Shown: positions 1 to 5,537, counted from the first letter of the stretch. The stretch: 5,758 bases of DNA from Rhizobium sp. (GCA_003501385.1 DNPN01000043.1:51893-57650), one strand, 5' to 3'. Numbers and translations: made by a program. Notes: generated from the letters alone by a model not told the origin.

Positions 1-1682
1 TGGTGAAGTTCAAGAAGCTGGCCGGTGGCGGCTACTTCAAGATCATCAACAACGCTGTGCCAGAAGCCCTGCGGGCGCTGGGCTATAGCGAAAGCCAGCT
101 GGCCGAGATTGAAGCCTATGCCGTTGGCCATGGCAATCTCAATCAGGCACCGGGCGTTAACCCCGGCGCGTTGAAGGCCAAGGGCTTTACCGATGAGAAG
201 ATCGAAGCCGTCAACGGCGCGCTGAAGGCTGCCTTCGATATCAAGTTCGTGTTCAACCAGTGGACACTGGGCGCTGACTTCCTCAAGGACACCTTGAAGG
301 TTTCTGATGAGCAGCTCACAGACATGAGCTTCAACCTGCTGGAGCACCTCGGTTTCTCCAAGAAGGACATTGAAGCTGCCAACATCCACGTCTGCGGTGC
401 AATGACGCTGGAAGGCGCGCCATTCTTGAAGGATGAGCATCTGCCTGTGTTCGATTGCGCCAACGCTTGCGGCAAGATTGGTAAGCGCTACCTGTCGGTT
501 GAAAGCCACATCCGCATGATGGCAGCGGCCCAGCCGTTCATCTCGGGCGCGATTTCCAAGACCATCAACATGCCAAACGAGGCCACTGTTGAAGATTGCG
601 GCGCGGCTTACATGCTGTCATGGAAGCTGGCTTTGAAGGCCAATGCGCTGTATCGCGATGGCTCCAAGCTCAGCCAACCGCTGAACTCGTCGCTGATCGA
701 AGACGAGAATGATGATGATGCTATGGAAAACCTGCTGGCCCAGCCACAGGCAGCCCAGGCTGTGACCATCACCGAGCGGATTGTTGAGCGCATCGTTGAG
801 CGTGTGGTGCGTGAGCAGGAAAAACTGCCAACCCGCCGCAAGGGCTACACCCAGAAGGCCAAGATTGGTGGTCACACCATCTTCCTGCGCACGGGTGAAT
901 ATAACGATGGCCGCCTTGGCGAAATCTTCCTGGATATGAACAAGGAAGGCTCTGCTCTTCGCGCCTTCATCAACAATTTTGCCATCTCGGTATCGCTCGG
1001 CCTGCAATATGGCGTGCCTTTGGAAGAATATGTTGACGCCTTCACCTTCACCAAGTTCGAGCCAGCTGGCATGGTGACAGGCAATGACGCCATCAAGAAC
1101 GCAACCTCGATCCTCGATTACGTGTTCCGCGAATTGGCGATCTCCTACCTCGGCCGCAACGATCTGGCCCATGTCGATACCTCCGATTTCGCCAACACGG
1201 CCCTTGGCCGTGGCGTGACCGAAGGCAAGGCAGACGTGGTCTCCAAGGGTCTGACCCGTGGCTACAAGCCAACGCTGGTGCCAAAGGCAGCCACCACGGG
1301 CGAACCCCGCGGAGCCGCCACGGCAGCACCCGCCAAGGCATCAGCCAACGTCACCGCCTTTTCGGGCAACGCCGCCCGCAAGCTGGAAGTGACCACGGCC
1401 ATCTCCACCTCTGAAGTCGTATCCTTCAAGCGCGATTATGAGGAAAAGGCAGCGGAACTGGTGGAAGACATGGGTTCTGAAGCCCTGTTCTCTGATGCCG
1501 CCGCCGAAGATGCGGAAGCCGCCAAGGCTGAAGCCAAAAAAGTAGAAGCCGCCCGCCGCATGCGCTCGATTGCGCAAGGGTATACGGGCAACATGTGCTC
1601 TGAGTGCCAGAATTTTACCATGGTACGGAATGGGACGTGTGAGAAGTGCGACACTTGCGGTTCGACGAGTGGGTGCAGCTGA
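1..1682 (+). CDS. nrdJ: Vitamin B12-dependent (class II) ribonucleotide reductase, C-terminal part
   Basis: This is the 3' part of an adenosylcobalamin-dependent ribonucleotide reductase, which converts ribonucleotides to deoxyribonucleotides in the cytosol, with or without oxygen. The reading frame is open from the left edge (first full codon at 3, a GTG read here as internal Val) for 559 codons to TGA at 1680-1682. Rhizobial NrdJ is a protein of roughly 1,200-1,300 residues, so over half, including most of the catalytic barrel, lies upstream. Seen in the fragment: the end of the catalytic domain (about residues 180-225, with SGAISKTINMPNEATVEDCG), a charged linker with the heptad-like stretch TITERIVERIVERVVRE (about 255-271), a TSCPD-type domain (about 285-380), an Ala/Lys/Glu-rich low-complexity linker (about 415-520), and a cysteine-rich tail with Cys532, 535, 546, 549, 552 and 558. 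Such tail cysteines are expected to shuttle electrons to the active site or bind metal. No frameshift is visible. Family assignment is firm. Confidence 0.95.
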   Translation, partial: VKFKKLAGGGYFKIINNAVPEALRALGYSESQLAEIEAYAVGHGNLNQAPGVNPGALKAKGFTDEKIEAVNGALKAAFDIKFVFNQWTLGADFLKDTLKVSDEQLTDMSFNLLEHLGFSKKDIEAANIHVCGAMTLEGAPFLKDEHLPVFDCANACGKIGKRYLSVESHIRMMAAAQPFISGAISKTINMPNEATVEDCGAAYMLSWKLALKANALYRDGSKLSQPLNSSLIEDENDDDAMENLLAQPQAAQAVTITERIVERIVERVVREQEKLPTRRKGYTQKAKIGGHTIFLRTGEYNDGRLGEIFLDMNKEGSALRAFINNFAISVSLGLQYGVPLEEYVDAFTFTKFEPAGMVTGNDAIKNATSILDYVFRELAISYLGRNDLAHVDTSDFANTALGRGVTEGKADVVSKGLTRGYKPTLVPKAATTGEPRGAATAAPAKASANVTAFSGNAARKLEVTTAISTSEVVSFKRDYEEKAAELVEDMGSEALFSDAAAEDAEAAKAEAKKVEAARRMRSIAQGYTGNMCSECQNFTMVRNGTCEKCDTCGSTSGCS

Positions 1683-1706
1683 TTAACTGAGGTTTGAAAT
1701 GAATTT

Positions 1707-1728
1707 GGCCCGGGGGAGACTCCGGGCT
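1707..1728 (+). terminator. GC-rich hairpin with GAGA tetraloop after nrdJ
   Basis: GCCCGG at 1708-1713 pairs perfectly with CCGGGC at 1722-1727. The stem can continue inward with G1714-U1721 and G1715-C1720, leaving a GAGA (GNRA-type) loop at 1716-1719, and outward with a G-U pair. It starts 25 bases after the nrdJ stop codon. There is no U-run after it (TAACGTATT follows), so it is not a textbook intrinsic terminator. It may instead be a 3'-end stabilising hairpin or an attenuating structure before the small ORF at 1759. Confidence 0.45.
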
Positions 1729-1758
1729 AACGTATTAAAAATTTAAAGGACAATCAGC

Positions 1759-1968
1759 ATGAGTGATAAAGTCATAACGATAAATCAGCTTCGAGCTTGC
1801 CTATCATTTGCAACAGATAACTTATTTACTGAAATTTCAGGTAGCAACCGAGGGGAGTTTCTAGATAATTTTAAGGATTGCTGTCGGACACACGATGCAG
1901 AATATAACAGCCAACTTTTCGAAATAGTGCTTTTAATGCAATCGTTTGGCATAAAAAAAGCAAAATAA
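1759..1968 (+). CDS. Small hypothetical protein, 69 aa
   Basis: I do not recognise this protein. A good Shine-Dalgarno (AAAGGA, 1745-1750) sits 8 bases before the ATG at 1759, and the frame runs to TAA at 1966-1968. The product begins MSDKVITINQLRACLSF. It is predicted soluble, has three cysteines (two adjacent in the middle, KDCCRTHD), no signal peptide or membrane segment, and a basic end (FGIKKAK). By hand count it is about 35% GC, far below nrdJ (roughly 55-60%), which suggests recent acquisition. It lies 76 bases after nrdJ and 162 bases before a BrnT toxin gene on the same strand, so it may belong to the same inserted segment. An A/T-rich hairpin overlaps its stop codon. The ribosome binding site argues it is translated. 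Function is unknown, and a chance ORF is not excluded. Confidence 0.55.
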   Translation: MSDKVITINQLRACLSFATDNLFTEISGSNRGEFLDNFKDCCRTHDAEYNSQLFEIVLLMQSFGIKKAK

Positions 1969-1981
1969 ATCTCGCTTTTTT
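1954..1981 (+). terminator. Weak A/T-rich terminator-like hairpin at the end of the 69-aa ORF
   Basis: AAAAAAGC (1954-1961) is the reverse complement of GCTTTTTT (1974-1981), separated by 12 bases that include the ORF's stop codon. The U-run sits in the descending arm of the stem, so this is A-tract/U-tract pairing closed by two G-C pairs. It could act as a weak terminator in either direction. The short GC part keeps confidence moderate to low. Confidence 0.35.
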
Positions 1982-2043
1982 GACACTGCACCCAAAGCGC
2001 AATTGGCCGCACATCCTAGCGTAGTACACATCCCAGACGACAT

Positions 2044-2116
2044 TATAATTTTCAAAATTAGAGACTTAAAGCCACAAAGAAACGAAATGATCGTTTGAAA
2101 CCATTCCATACTGGAA
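2044..2116 (+). promoter_or_regulatory. Candidate promoter and operators of the toxin-antitoxin module
   Basis: A perfect TATAAT lies at 2044-2049; no convincing -35 box is seen about 17 bases upstream. Between it and the toxin start codon are two inverted repeats: AAACGA-aatga-TCGTTT (2080-2096) and TTCCA-tac-TGGAA (2104-2116). Toxin-antitoxin operons are commonly repressed by the antitoxin binding palindromes in this position, and the antitoxin here has a helix-turn-helix domain, so these are the natural operator candidates. The role is inferred; the palindromes are seen directly. Confidence 0.45.
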
Positions 2117-2130
2117 ACCCGTAGCTATCC

Positions 2131-2409
2131 ATGATATATTTTGAATGGGATGATTATAAAGCCGTTGCAAATCTCGTAAAGCATGGCGTGAGCTTTGAAA
2201 TGGCCAAAGAAGTCTTTCATGATCCCGATGCCGTCGATTTTGAAGATCGAACGATGGATTATGGAGAGTTGCGACGACGTATTATCGGTATTGGGAGCGG
2301 TGTGTTCCTGATGGTTGCCTATACTGAGCGTGGCGAGGCAATTCGGATTATTTCGGCAAGACGGGCAACCAAGGCGGAGCGGCGTTTCTATGAAAACAAT
2401 CAATGGTGA
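2131..2409 (+). CDS. brnT: BrnT family toxin of a type II toxin-antitoxin system
   Basis: A 92-residue protein of the BrnT family, RelE-fold RNases that cleave RNA and arrest translation until neutralised by the partner antitoxin. The family landmarks are in order: the start MIYFEWDDYKAVANLVKHGVSF (residues 1-22, matching the usual F-x-W-D...K...N..KHGV-x-F signature), a middle block with D39-R40 and Y44-GE-R48, the hydrophobic strand GVFLMVAYTERG (57-68), and the C-terminal RIISARRATKAERRFYE (72-88), rich in Arg as expected for RNA contact. Length is typical (about 90 aa). The ribosome binding site is weak (GGAAA 13 bases upstream), but the protein start fits the family exactly. The antitoxin gene begins inside it, overlapping by 20 bases, so the two are translationally coupled. 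The order toxin-then-antitoxin is the usual one for brnTA. The gene is intact. Confidence 0.9.
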   Translation: MIYFEWDDYKAVANLVKHGVSFEMAKEVFHDPDAVDFEDRTMDYGELRRRIIGIGSGVFLMVAYTERGEAIRIISARRATKAERRFYENNQW

Positions 2410-2731
2410 AAACGACAGACAAAATTGGCAGAACCTCGCCACAATGGGCGAGGCTGAAGTCGAGAGCGTTGCTTTGTCTGATCCCGATAATTTGCCAATA
2501 TCTGAAGAACAGTTAGCAAAGGCACCGCGCATGTCGCGGGTGAAAATCATTCGTCGTGCTTTGTCGCTGACGCAGGAAGAGTTTTCTGCCCGTTACCAGA
2601 TTCCGGTTGGAACATTGCGCGATTGGGAGCAGGGGCGTTCCGAGCCTGACCAACCCGCACGCGCTTATCTGAAAGTCATCGCGGCCAACCCAGAGGGAAC
2701 GGCGAAAGCCCTGCTGCGTGGTGCCGCGTGA
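2390..2731 (+). CDS. Helix-turn-helix (XRE-like) antitoxin partnering BrnT
   Basis: A 113-residue DNA-binding protein, start chosen at ATG 2390 (GGAG at 2376-2379, 10 bases upstream), which overlaps the toxin end. The frame is open further upstream to 2315, but that would lie wholly inside the toxin gene. The N-terminal half (1-48) is polar and acidic and probably the toxin-wrapping part. An XRE-type helix-turn-helix follows at about residues 49-96, with KIIRRALSLTQEEFSARYQI leading into PVGTLRDWEQGRSEPDQPAR, which carries the recognition helix and the W-E-x-G signature. The C-terminal helix ends in ALLRGAA. The best-known BrnT partner, BrnA, is a ribbon-helix-helix protein, so this is the HTH variant of the system. 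It should bind and block BrnT and repress its own operon. It is convergent with the membrane protein gene, 16 bases away, with no evident terminator between. Confidence 0.85.
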   Translation: MKTINGENDRQNWQNLATMGEAEVESVALSDPDNLPISEEQLAKAPRMSRVKIIRRALSLTQEEFSARYQIPVGTLRDWEQGRSEPDQPARAYLKVIAANPEGTAKALLRGAA

Positions 2732-2747
2732 CTTGGCAGGTGCGACA

Positions 2748-3722
2748 TCACGTTCCCGCTTTTAAAGCGTTCAGCCTGAACATTTGCGTAAAAAACGCCT
2801 GATCCGACAGTCTGCGAAGCAGCATAGCAATCAAAGCCGTTGCGGCCACAGCGAAAACGAGCCTTCCGAAAAGCACGCCATAAACGTCAGCCCCTAGCGA
2901 CATCACCACAAGCGTGTCCTCAATTACGCTATGGGCAAAGCCCATGAACACGCAAGCGAGAAACACCTGACGTGGTGATACCGCCCCGGATTGCGCCTCG
3001 CGGATCAGAAGACCGCCGCCATAGGAAATGCCAAGGAAGAGGCCGACAGCGGTGAGGTGGCCCGCTTCGCCCTGAATGCCAGCGGTCCGTAAAACCGGGG
3101 AGAGGATTTTCATCAACCAATTCAGAATGCCGCTCACCTTGAGGAGTTCAAGCCCCCAGAACAGAACAAACAGGATAACGAACATCCAGATCATGGCTTC
3201 GCCGAGACCCAATAGATAGGCACCCCAATCGGGTGTGGTATTGAGCGGGATCCAGACGGGATTGACCGGAGCCGACAACCACCCCGTCATGGCCAGACTA
3301 TGGTGCAGCAAAAAGGCATAGACCGCGCCGCCCAAGATGCGCAGCAATGTTGTAACAATCATGCTAGGTCCGGCCTTTTGAATGATTTTCTGCTCAATCG
3401 GCAAACCATGGGCGAACAAGATGAGCGCCGAGAAAACCGTAATATCTGCGACACTGAGCGCCGATGCAGGCACGAGCGTGAAAATAAGCGGCACTGCACC
3501 CCAAATGCCAACAAGCATGCCTGTTAGCCATGCAAGGCCCAATTCCGGTGGCAGTCCAAATATATTCATGATCGGCGCAAAGGCGGGCGCAATCGCCTTG
3601 ATCACGCCCATCCTCGACAACACCTCCGTCAGAACCGTGATGGGAATGGTGATCCGGATCAGAACCCAATAGATCTCGGCTATATCCCGTGTTTTGCGAA
3701 GGGCAGGCGTGAGGAATGGCAT
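2748..3722 (-). CDS. Nucleoside recognition (Gate) domain membrane protein
   Basis: A 324-residue integral membrane protein of the nucleoside-recognition/Gate family, related to the SpmA/SpmB and YjiH-like proteins and to the Gate domains of nucleoside transporters and FeoB. The start at 3722 (MPFLTPALRK) follows AGGAG at 3735-3731, 8 bases upstream. A TTG-initiated 40-residue extension to 3842 would cross the regulatory region and is rejected. Hydrophobic segments lie at about residues 18-35, 63-83, 95-105, 123-140, 172-190, 222-240, 252-264 and 283-302. The protein is an internal duplication: GLPPELG...GIWGAVPLI (56-80) and FAHGLPIE (103-110) in the first half correspond to GIQGEAG...GISYGGGLLI (215-240) and FAHSVIE (262-268) in the second, about 159 residues later. 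The substrate is unknown; the family name does not prove nucleoside transport. It is divergent from an Lrp-family gene, which suggests transcriptional control by that regulator and perhaps an amino acid-linked substrate. Confidence 0.82.
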   Translation of the reverse strand: MPFLTPALRKTRDIAEIYWVLIRITIPITVLTEVLSRMGVIKAIAPAFAPIMNIFGLPPELGLAWLTGMLVGIWGAVPLIFTLVPASALSVADITVFSALILFAHGLPIEQKIIQKAGPSMIVTTLLRILGGAVYAFLLHHSLAMTGWLSAPVNPVWIPLNTTPDWGAYLLGLGEAMIWMFVILFVLFWGLELLKVSGILNWLMKILSPVLRTAGIQGEAGHLTAVGLFLGISYGGGLLIREAQSGAVSPRQVFLACVFMGFAHSVIEDTLVVMSLGADVYGVLFGRLVFAVAATALIAMLLRRLSDQAFFTQMFRLNALKAGT

Positions 3723-3770
3723 TCGAATCTCTCCTATCGTTGCCTCCCTGCTAACCTGATCCGGCTCGCA

Positions 3771-3810
3771 TTTTTGGTCAAAAATTGCGTTGTTGTGCAA
3801 TTTTATTGCA
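3771..3810. promoter_or_regulatory. Overlapping palindromes between divergent genes, candidate Lrp-type operators
   Basis: Three inverted repeats crowd into 40 bases: TTTTTG-gt-CAAAAA (3771-3784), AAAATTGC-N8-GCAATTTT (3781-3804), and the perfect TGCAAT-ttt-ATTGCA (3796-3810). The last has the size and AT-rich centre of the 15-bp sites bound by Lrp/AsnC regulators, and the half-site ATTGC/GCAAT occurs three times. They lie between the starts of the Gate protein gene and the Lrp-family gene, where an autoregulator that controls its divergent neighbour would bind. I cannot place the -35/-10 boxes with confidence. Confidence 0.6.
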
Positions 3811-3841
3811 TAGAGACCGATGCCCACGTTATGCTGCAACA

Positions 3842-4294
3842 ATGGACAGGATAGATCGAAAACTTCTCAACCTCATGCAGCGCGATGCGTCGCGCACAAA
3901 TGTTGAAATGGCGGAGGAGGTGGGTTTGTCTCCCTCAAGCTGTTTGCGGCGCGTTCAGCGACTTCACAAATCGGGGGTCATTGCAAAAATTGTTGCGATT
4001 TTGAACCCCGCCAAGGCCGGGCGCGCGATCAAAGCCTTGATAACGGTGGAGCTAAAACTGCATGGCGAGCAGCACATGCGGCGCTTTTTGGATATTGCAG
4101 CGGGCGAAGAGGCCGTGTCTCAAGCCTATGCCGTGACAGGCGAATCCGACGTGGTGTTGATGTTGCGCTTACGCGACATGGAGGAATTCGAAGCACTCTG
4201 CGACAGGCTATTTCGTGATGAGACCAATGTTGCACGTTTTTTCACAATGATGGTGATCAAAACAGCGAAAGAGGAAACAGCCATTCGGCTTTGA
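3842..4294 (+). CDS. Lrp/AsnC family transcriptional regulator
   Basis: A 150-residue regulator of typical length for the leucine-responsive family, which binds DNA as dimers and higher oligomers and senses amino acids. The start MDRIDRKLLNLMQRDAS is the canonical opening (D-x-x-D-x-x-L-L), so ATG 3842 is chosen even though no strong Shine-Dalgarno precedes it and the frame stays open further upstream. The HTH is at about 19-41 (VEMAEEVGLSPSSCLRRVQRL), followed by the linker strand GVIAKIVAILNPAKAG (45-60). The RAM ligand-binding domain covers about 64-142 and contains AVTGESDVVLMLRLRDMEEF (97-116), the usual turn near the effector site. It is transcribed divergently from the Gate-domain membrane protein and ends at a strong terminator. 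By analogy with lrp-transporter pairs it probably controls itself and that neighbour. The effector cannot be read from the sequence. Confidence 0.9.
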   Translation: MDRIDRKLLNLMQRDASRTNVEMAEEVGLSPSSCLRRVQRLHKSGVIAKIVAILNPAKAGRAIKALITVELKLHGEQHMRRFLDIAAGEEAVSQAYAVTGESDVVLMLRLRDMEEFEALCDRLFRDETNVARFFTMMVIKTAKEETAIRL

Positions 4295-4344
4295 GCGAAT
4301 TTAGAGATGCTTGAAAACGTAGCTTCAGGAAAAGATCAGACGTG

Positions 4345-4383
4345 AAGGGCAGGGCGCACTCTCAAAGTGCGCTCTGCTCTTTT
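4345..4383 (+). terminator. Rho-independent terminator of the Lrp-family gene
   Basis: A stem of about 16 pairs joins 4345-4360 to 4366-4381, with core GGCGCACT/AGTGCGCT, two G-U wobbles and a five-base loop (CTCAA), followed by a short U-rich tail (CUUUUCU). It lies 50 bases after the regulator's stop codon. The stress-protein gene ends on the opposite strand at 4397, so the hairpin may serve both convergent units, although on the minus strand the stem is followed by CCCTTCACG rather than a U-run. Confidence 0.85.
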
Positions 4384-4396
4384 CTAAATCGGGCTT

Positions 4397-4999
4397 TTAA
4401 AGTCCGGCGCGGCGGTAGCGATTACGCTCCTGCTCGATCTGATCAGGGGCATAGGGATCAAGCTTTTCATCAAAGCTTTTCCAGCCTTGCTGATTGTATT
4501 CAGCACGGCGTGTTGCTGGATCGACCCAGTTTGACCGTTTCAGAATATCTTCAGCCTCGGAGGTAAGGTAGTCGTCAACCTTGGCGGTCACCAGTGTGCC
4601 GCCCCGGCGGATGCCTTCGGCATACACATGCGCGTCTTCTTCAGAAACACCGTTGCTTGTCATGGCCCCAATAATGCCGCCTGTGGCACCACCTGTCACG
4701 GCACCAGCAACCGCGCCTGCGGCCGTTGCAGCCAGCCATCCGGCTGCCACAACCGGGCCAACACCCGGAATGGCCATGATGCCAAGACCTGTCAGCAAAC
4801 CGCCAGCGCCGCCGACAACGGCACCAATTCCGGCACCTGCGCCAGCGCCTTCTGCTGCGTATGATCCATCTGAGTGGCGATTGTCTGCGTTATTGGAAAC
4901 GATGCTGATGTCGTTAGACTTGACGCCTGCGGTTTCAAGAGCGCTGACAGCGTTACGGGCATCGGAATAGTTATCGAAAAGACCGGTAATGGTTTTCAT
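4397..4999 (-). CDS. YflT-like general stress protein with glycine-zipper core
   Basis: A 200-residue protein. The start is ATG 4999, with AGGAG at 5012-5008, 8 bases upstream; the two-codon longer TTG start at 5005 is less likely. Residues 1-36 (MKTITGLFDNYSDARNAVSALETAGVKSNDISIVS) are the N-terminal fold of YflT/general stress protein 17M-like proteins. Residues 50-112 form a Gly/Ala-rich glycine-zipper region able to insert in or associate with a membrane, with repeated GxxxG and AxxxG spacings. Residues 118-145 (EEDAHVYAEGIRRGGTLVTAKVDDYL) complete the YflT-like module, so the glycine zipper interrupts it. The tail (146-200) is polar and charged, with NWVDPATRRAEYNQQGW. Homologues in this order are annotated as general stress or hypothetical membrane proteins; the molecular function is unknown. 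The PepSY-like gene lies 23 bases upstream on the same strand, and both probably come from one stress promoter. Confidence 0.78.
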   Translation of the reverse strand: MKTITGLFDNYSDARNAVSALETAGVKSNDISIVSNNADNRHSDGSYAAEGAGAGAGIGAVVGGAGGLLTGLGIMAIPGVGPVVAAGWLAATAAGAVAGAVTGGATGGIIGAMTSNGVSEEDAHVYAEGIRRGGTLVTAKVDDYLTSEAEDILKRSNWVDPATRRAEYNQQGWKSFDEKLDPYAPDQIEQERNRYRRAGL

Positions 5000-5022
5000 G
5001 TTCAATACTCCTGTTTGTTATA

Positions 5023-5340
5023 TTACTTGGTGACAACGTTGCCCTGATAGTCCAAGGCAATCGCAACGACTTGACCGTCCTTTGTGCCAGAGGCCATCCA
5101 GACTCCATCTTCTGCCTTCTTCAGGCCCATCACGTTGGAGTAGCCCGCCTTTTCCATGCGCTCCTTCGCCTGGGTTTCTGTGAAGCTGTTTGCACCAGCA
5201 ACGGGAGCCGTTGCATTTTTCGAGTCCGGTGTTGTAATTGCGGGTGTGGCACCATCAGAGCTGGTCGCTGGCTTGGTTTGCGCAAAAGCGGGAAGTGCGC
5301 TCGCGCTAAGTAGCGCTACTGCAACAATAATATGTCTCAT
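5023..5340 (-). CDS. Secreted PepSY-like domain protein
   Basis: A 105-residue exported protein. The start at 5340 (MRHIIVAVALLSASALPAFAQ) has AGGAG at 5351-5347, 6 bases upstream, and opens with a clear signal peptide with the cleavage site AFA|Q after residue 20. A 32-residue N-terminal extension to 5436 is rejected because it would bury the signal peptide and cross the promoter. Residues 21-50 are a Thr/Ala/Pro/Ser-rich linker. Residues 51-105 are a small PepSY-type domain: NSFTETQAKERMEKAGYSNVMGL, then VWMASGTKDGQVVAIALDYQGNV, ending at the lysine of VVTK. PepSY domains are thought to act as inhibitors or modulators of extracytoplasmic proteins; the target here is unknown, and the location should be the periplasm. 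It is the first gene of a probable operon with the YflT-like stress protein. Confidence 0.8.
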   Translation of the reverse strand: MRHIIVAVALLSASALPAFAQTKPATSSDGATPAITTPDSKNATAPVAGANSFTETQAKERMEKAGYSNVMGLKKAEDGVWMASGTKDGQVVAIALDYQGNVVTK

Positions 5341-5361
5341 TGGAGTCTCCTCACAGATTGA

Positions 5362-5385
5362 TTTCGTATTTGCGAACTTACGAAA
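5362..5385. repeat. Inverted repeat in the 5' leader of the PepSY operon
   Basis: TTTCGTA (5362-5368) and TACGAAA (5379-5385) are perfect inverted copies separated by 10 bases. The pair sits between the predicted -10 element and the PepSY start codon, at or just after the expected transcription start (about 5383 on the minus strand). It could be an operator half-site pair or a leader hairpin close to the ribosome binding site. No function is shown. Confidence 0.4.
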
Positions 5386-5389
5386 GAAT

Positions 5390-5414
5390 AACCTTTGGGA
5401 TACACATTTGTTCC
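5390..5414 (-). promoter_or_regulatory. EcfG-type general stress promoter for the PepSY/stress-protein operon
   Basis: On the minus strand, GGAAC (5414-5410) is followed after exactly 16 bases by GGTT (5393-5390). The consensus for the alphaproteobacterial general stress sigma factor (EcfG, RpoE2, SigT) is about GGAAC-N16/17-CGTT, so this differs at one base only. It predicts a start near 5383 and a leader of about 43 bases before the PepSY gene. The downstream genes encode a secreted small protein and a general stress protein, as expected for the PhyR-NepR-EcfG regulon. The match is seen directly; the regulation is inferred. Confidence 0.68.
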
Positions 5415-5444
5415 GAGATTTCTCGTTTTTGAACATAGTCTGCC

Positions 5445-5464
5445 GTCCGAAAGCAGATTCGGAC
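5445..5464. repeat. Perfect inverted repeat, possible operator upstream of the stress promoter
   Basis: GTCCGAA (5445-5451) and TTCGGAC (5458-5464) are perfect inverted copies with a six-base loop, AGCAGA. The pair lies about 30 bases upstream of the EcfG-type -35 element, where an activator or repressor could bind. It has no U-run on either side, so it does not look like a terminator. Confidence 0.4.
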
Positions 5465-5537
5465 TTCCCCGTTCCGGCTGGATACTGGCTTAAAATGGAA
5501 GATGTTCTTGCTTGAATTTCGCCGGAGTTTAACAGCT

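Noticed and set aside
618..1172. Long minus-strand open frame (184 codons) opposite nrdJ
   Set aside because: It lies wholly within the coding region of a clearly conserved nrdJ, has no family features, and reflects codon bias of the opposite strand.
2315..2389. Upstream extension of the antitoxin frame
   Set aside because: It lies inside the toxin gene in another frame; the ATG at 2390 has a GGAG and gives the usual short overlap.
2757..2769. CGCTTTTAAAGCG palindrome at the end of the Gate protein gene, considered as a terminator
   Set aside because: The palindrome has a one-base centre, too tight for a terminator stem, and lies inside the coding sequence with no U-run after it.
3785..3841. 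Upstream TTG start for the Lrp-family regulator
   Set aside because: The canonical family opening MDRIDRKLL begins at 3842, and the extra 19 residues would read through the operator palindromes.
3723..3842. 40-residue N-terminal extension of the Gate-domain protein from a TTG start
   Set aside because: It would cover the whole palindrome-rich regulatory region; the ATG at 3722 has AGGAG at proper spacing, and the extension is polar and unlike the family.
4581..4970. Plus-strand Ala/Pro-rich frame opposite the stress protein
   Set aside because: It is a mirror of the Gly/Ala-rich zipper codons on the minus strand, with no ribosome binding site or recognisable domain.
5341..5436. 32-residue extension of the PepSY-like protein
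   Set aside because: It would place the signal peptide internally and run through the predicted promoter; ATG 5340 has a good ribosome binding site.
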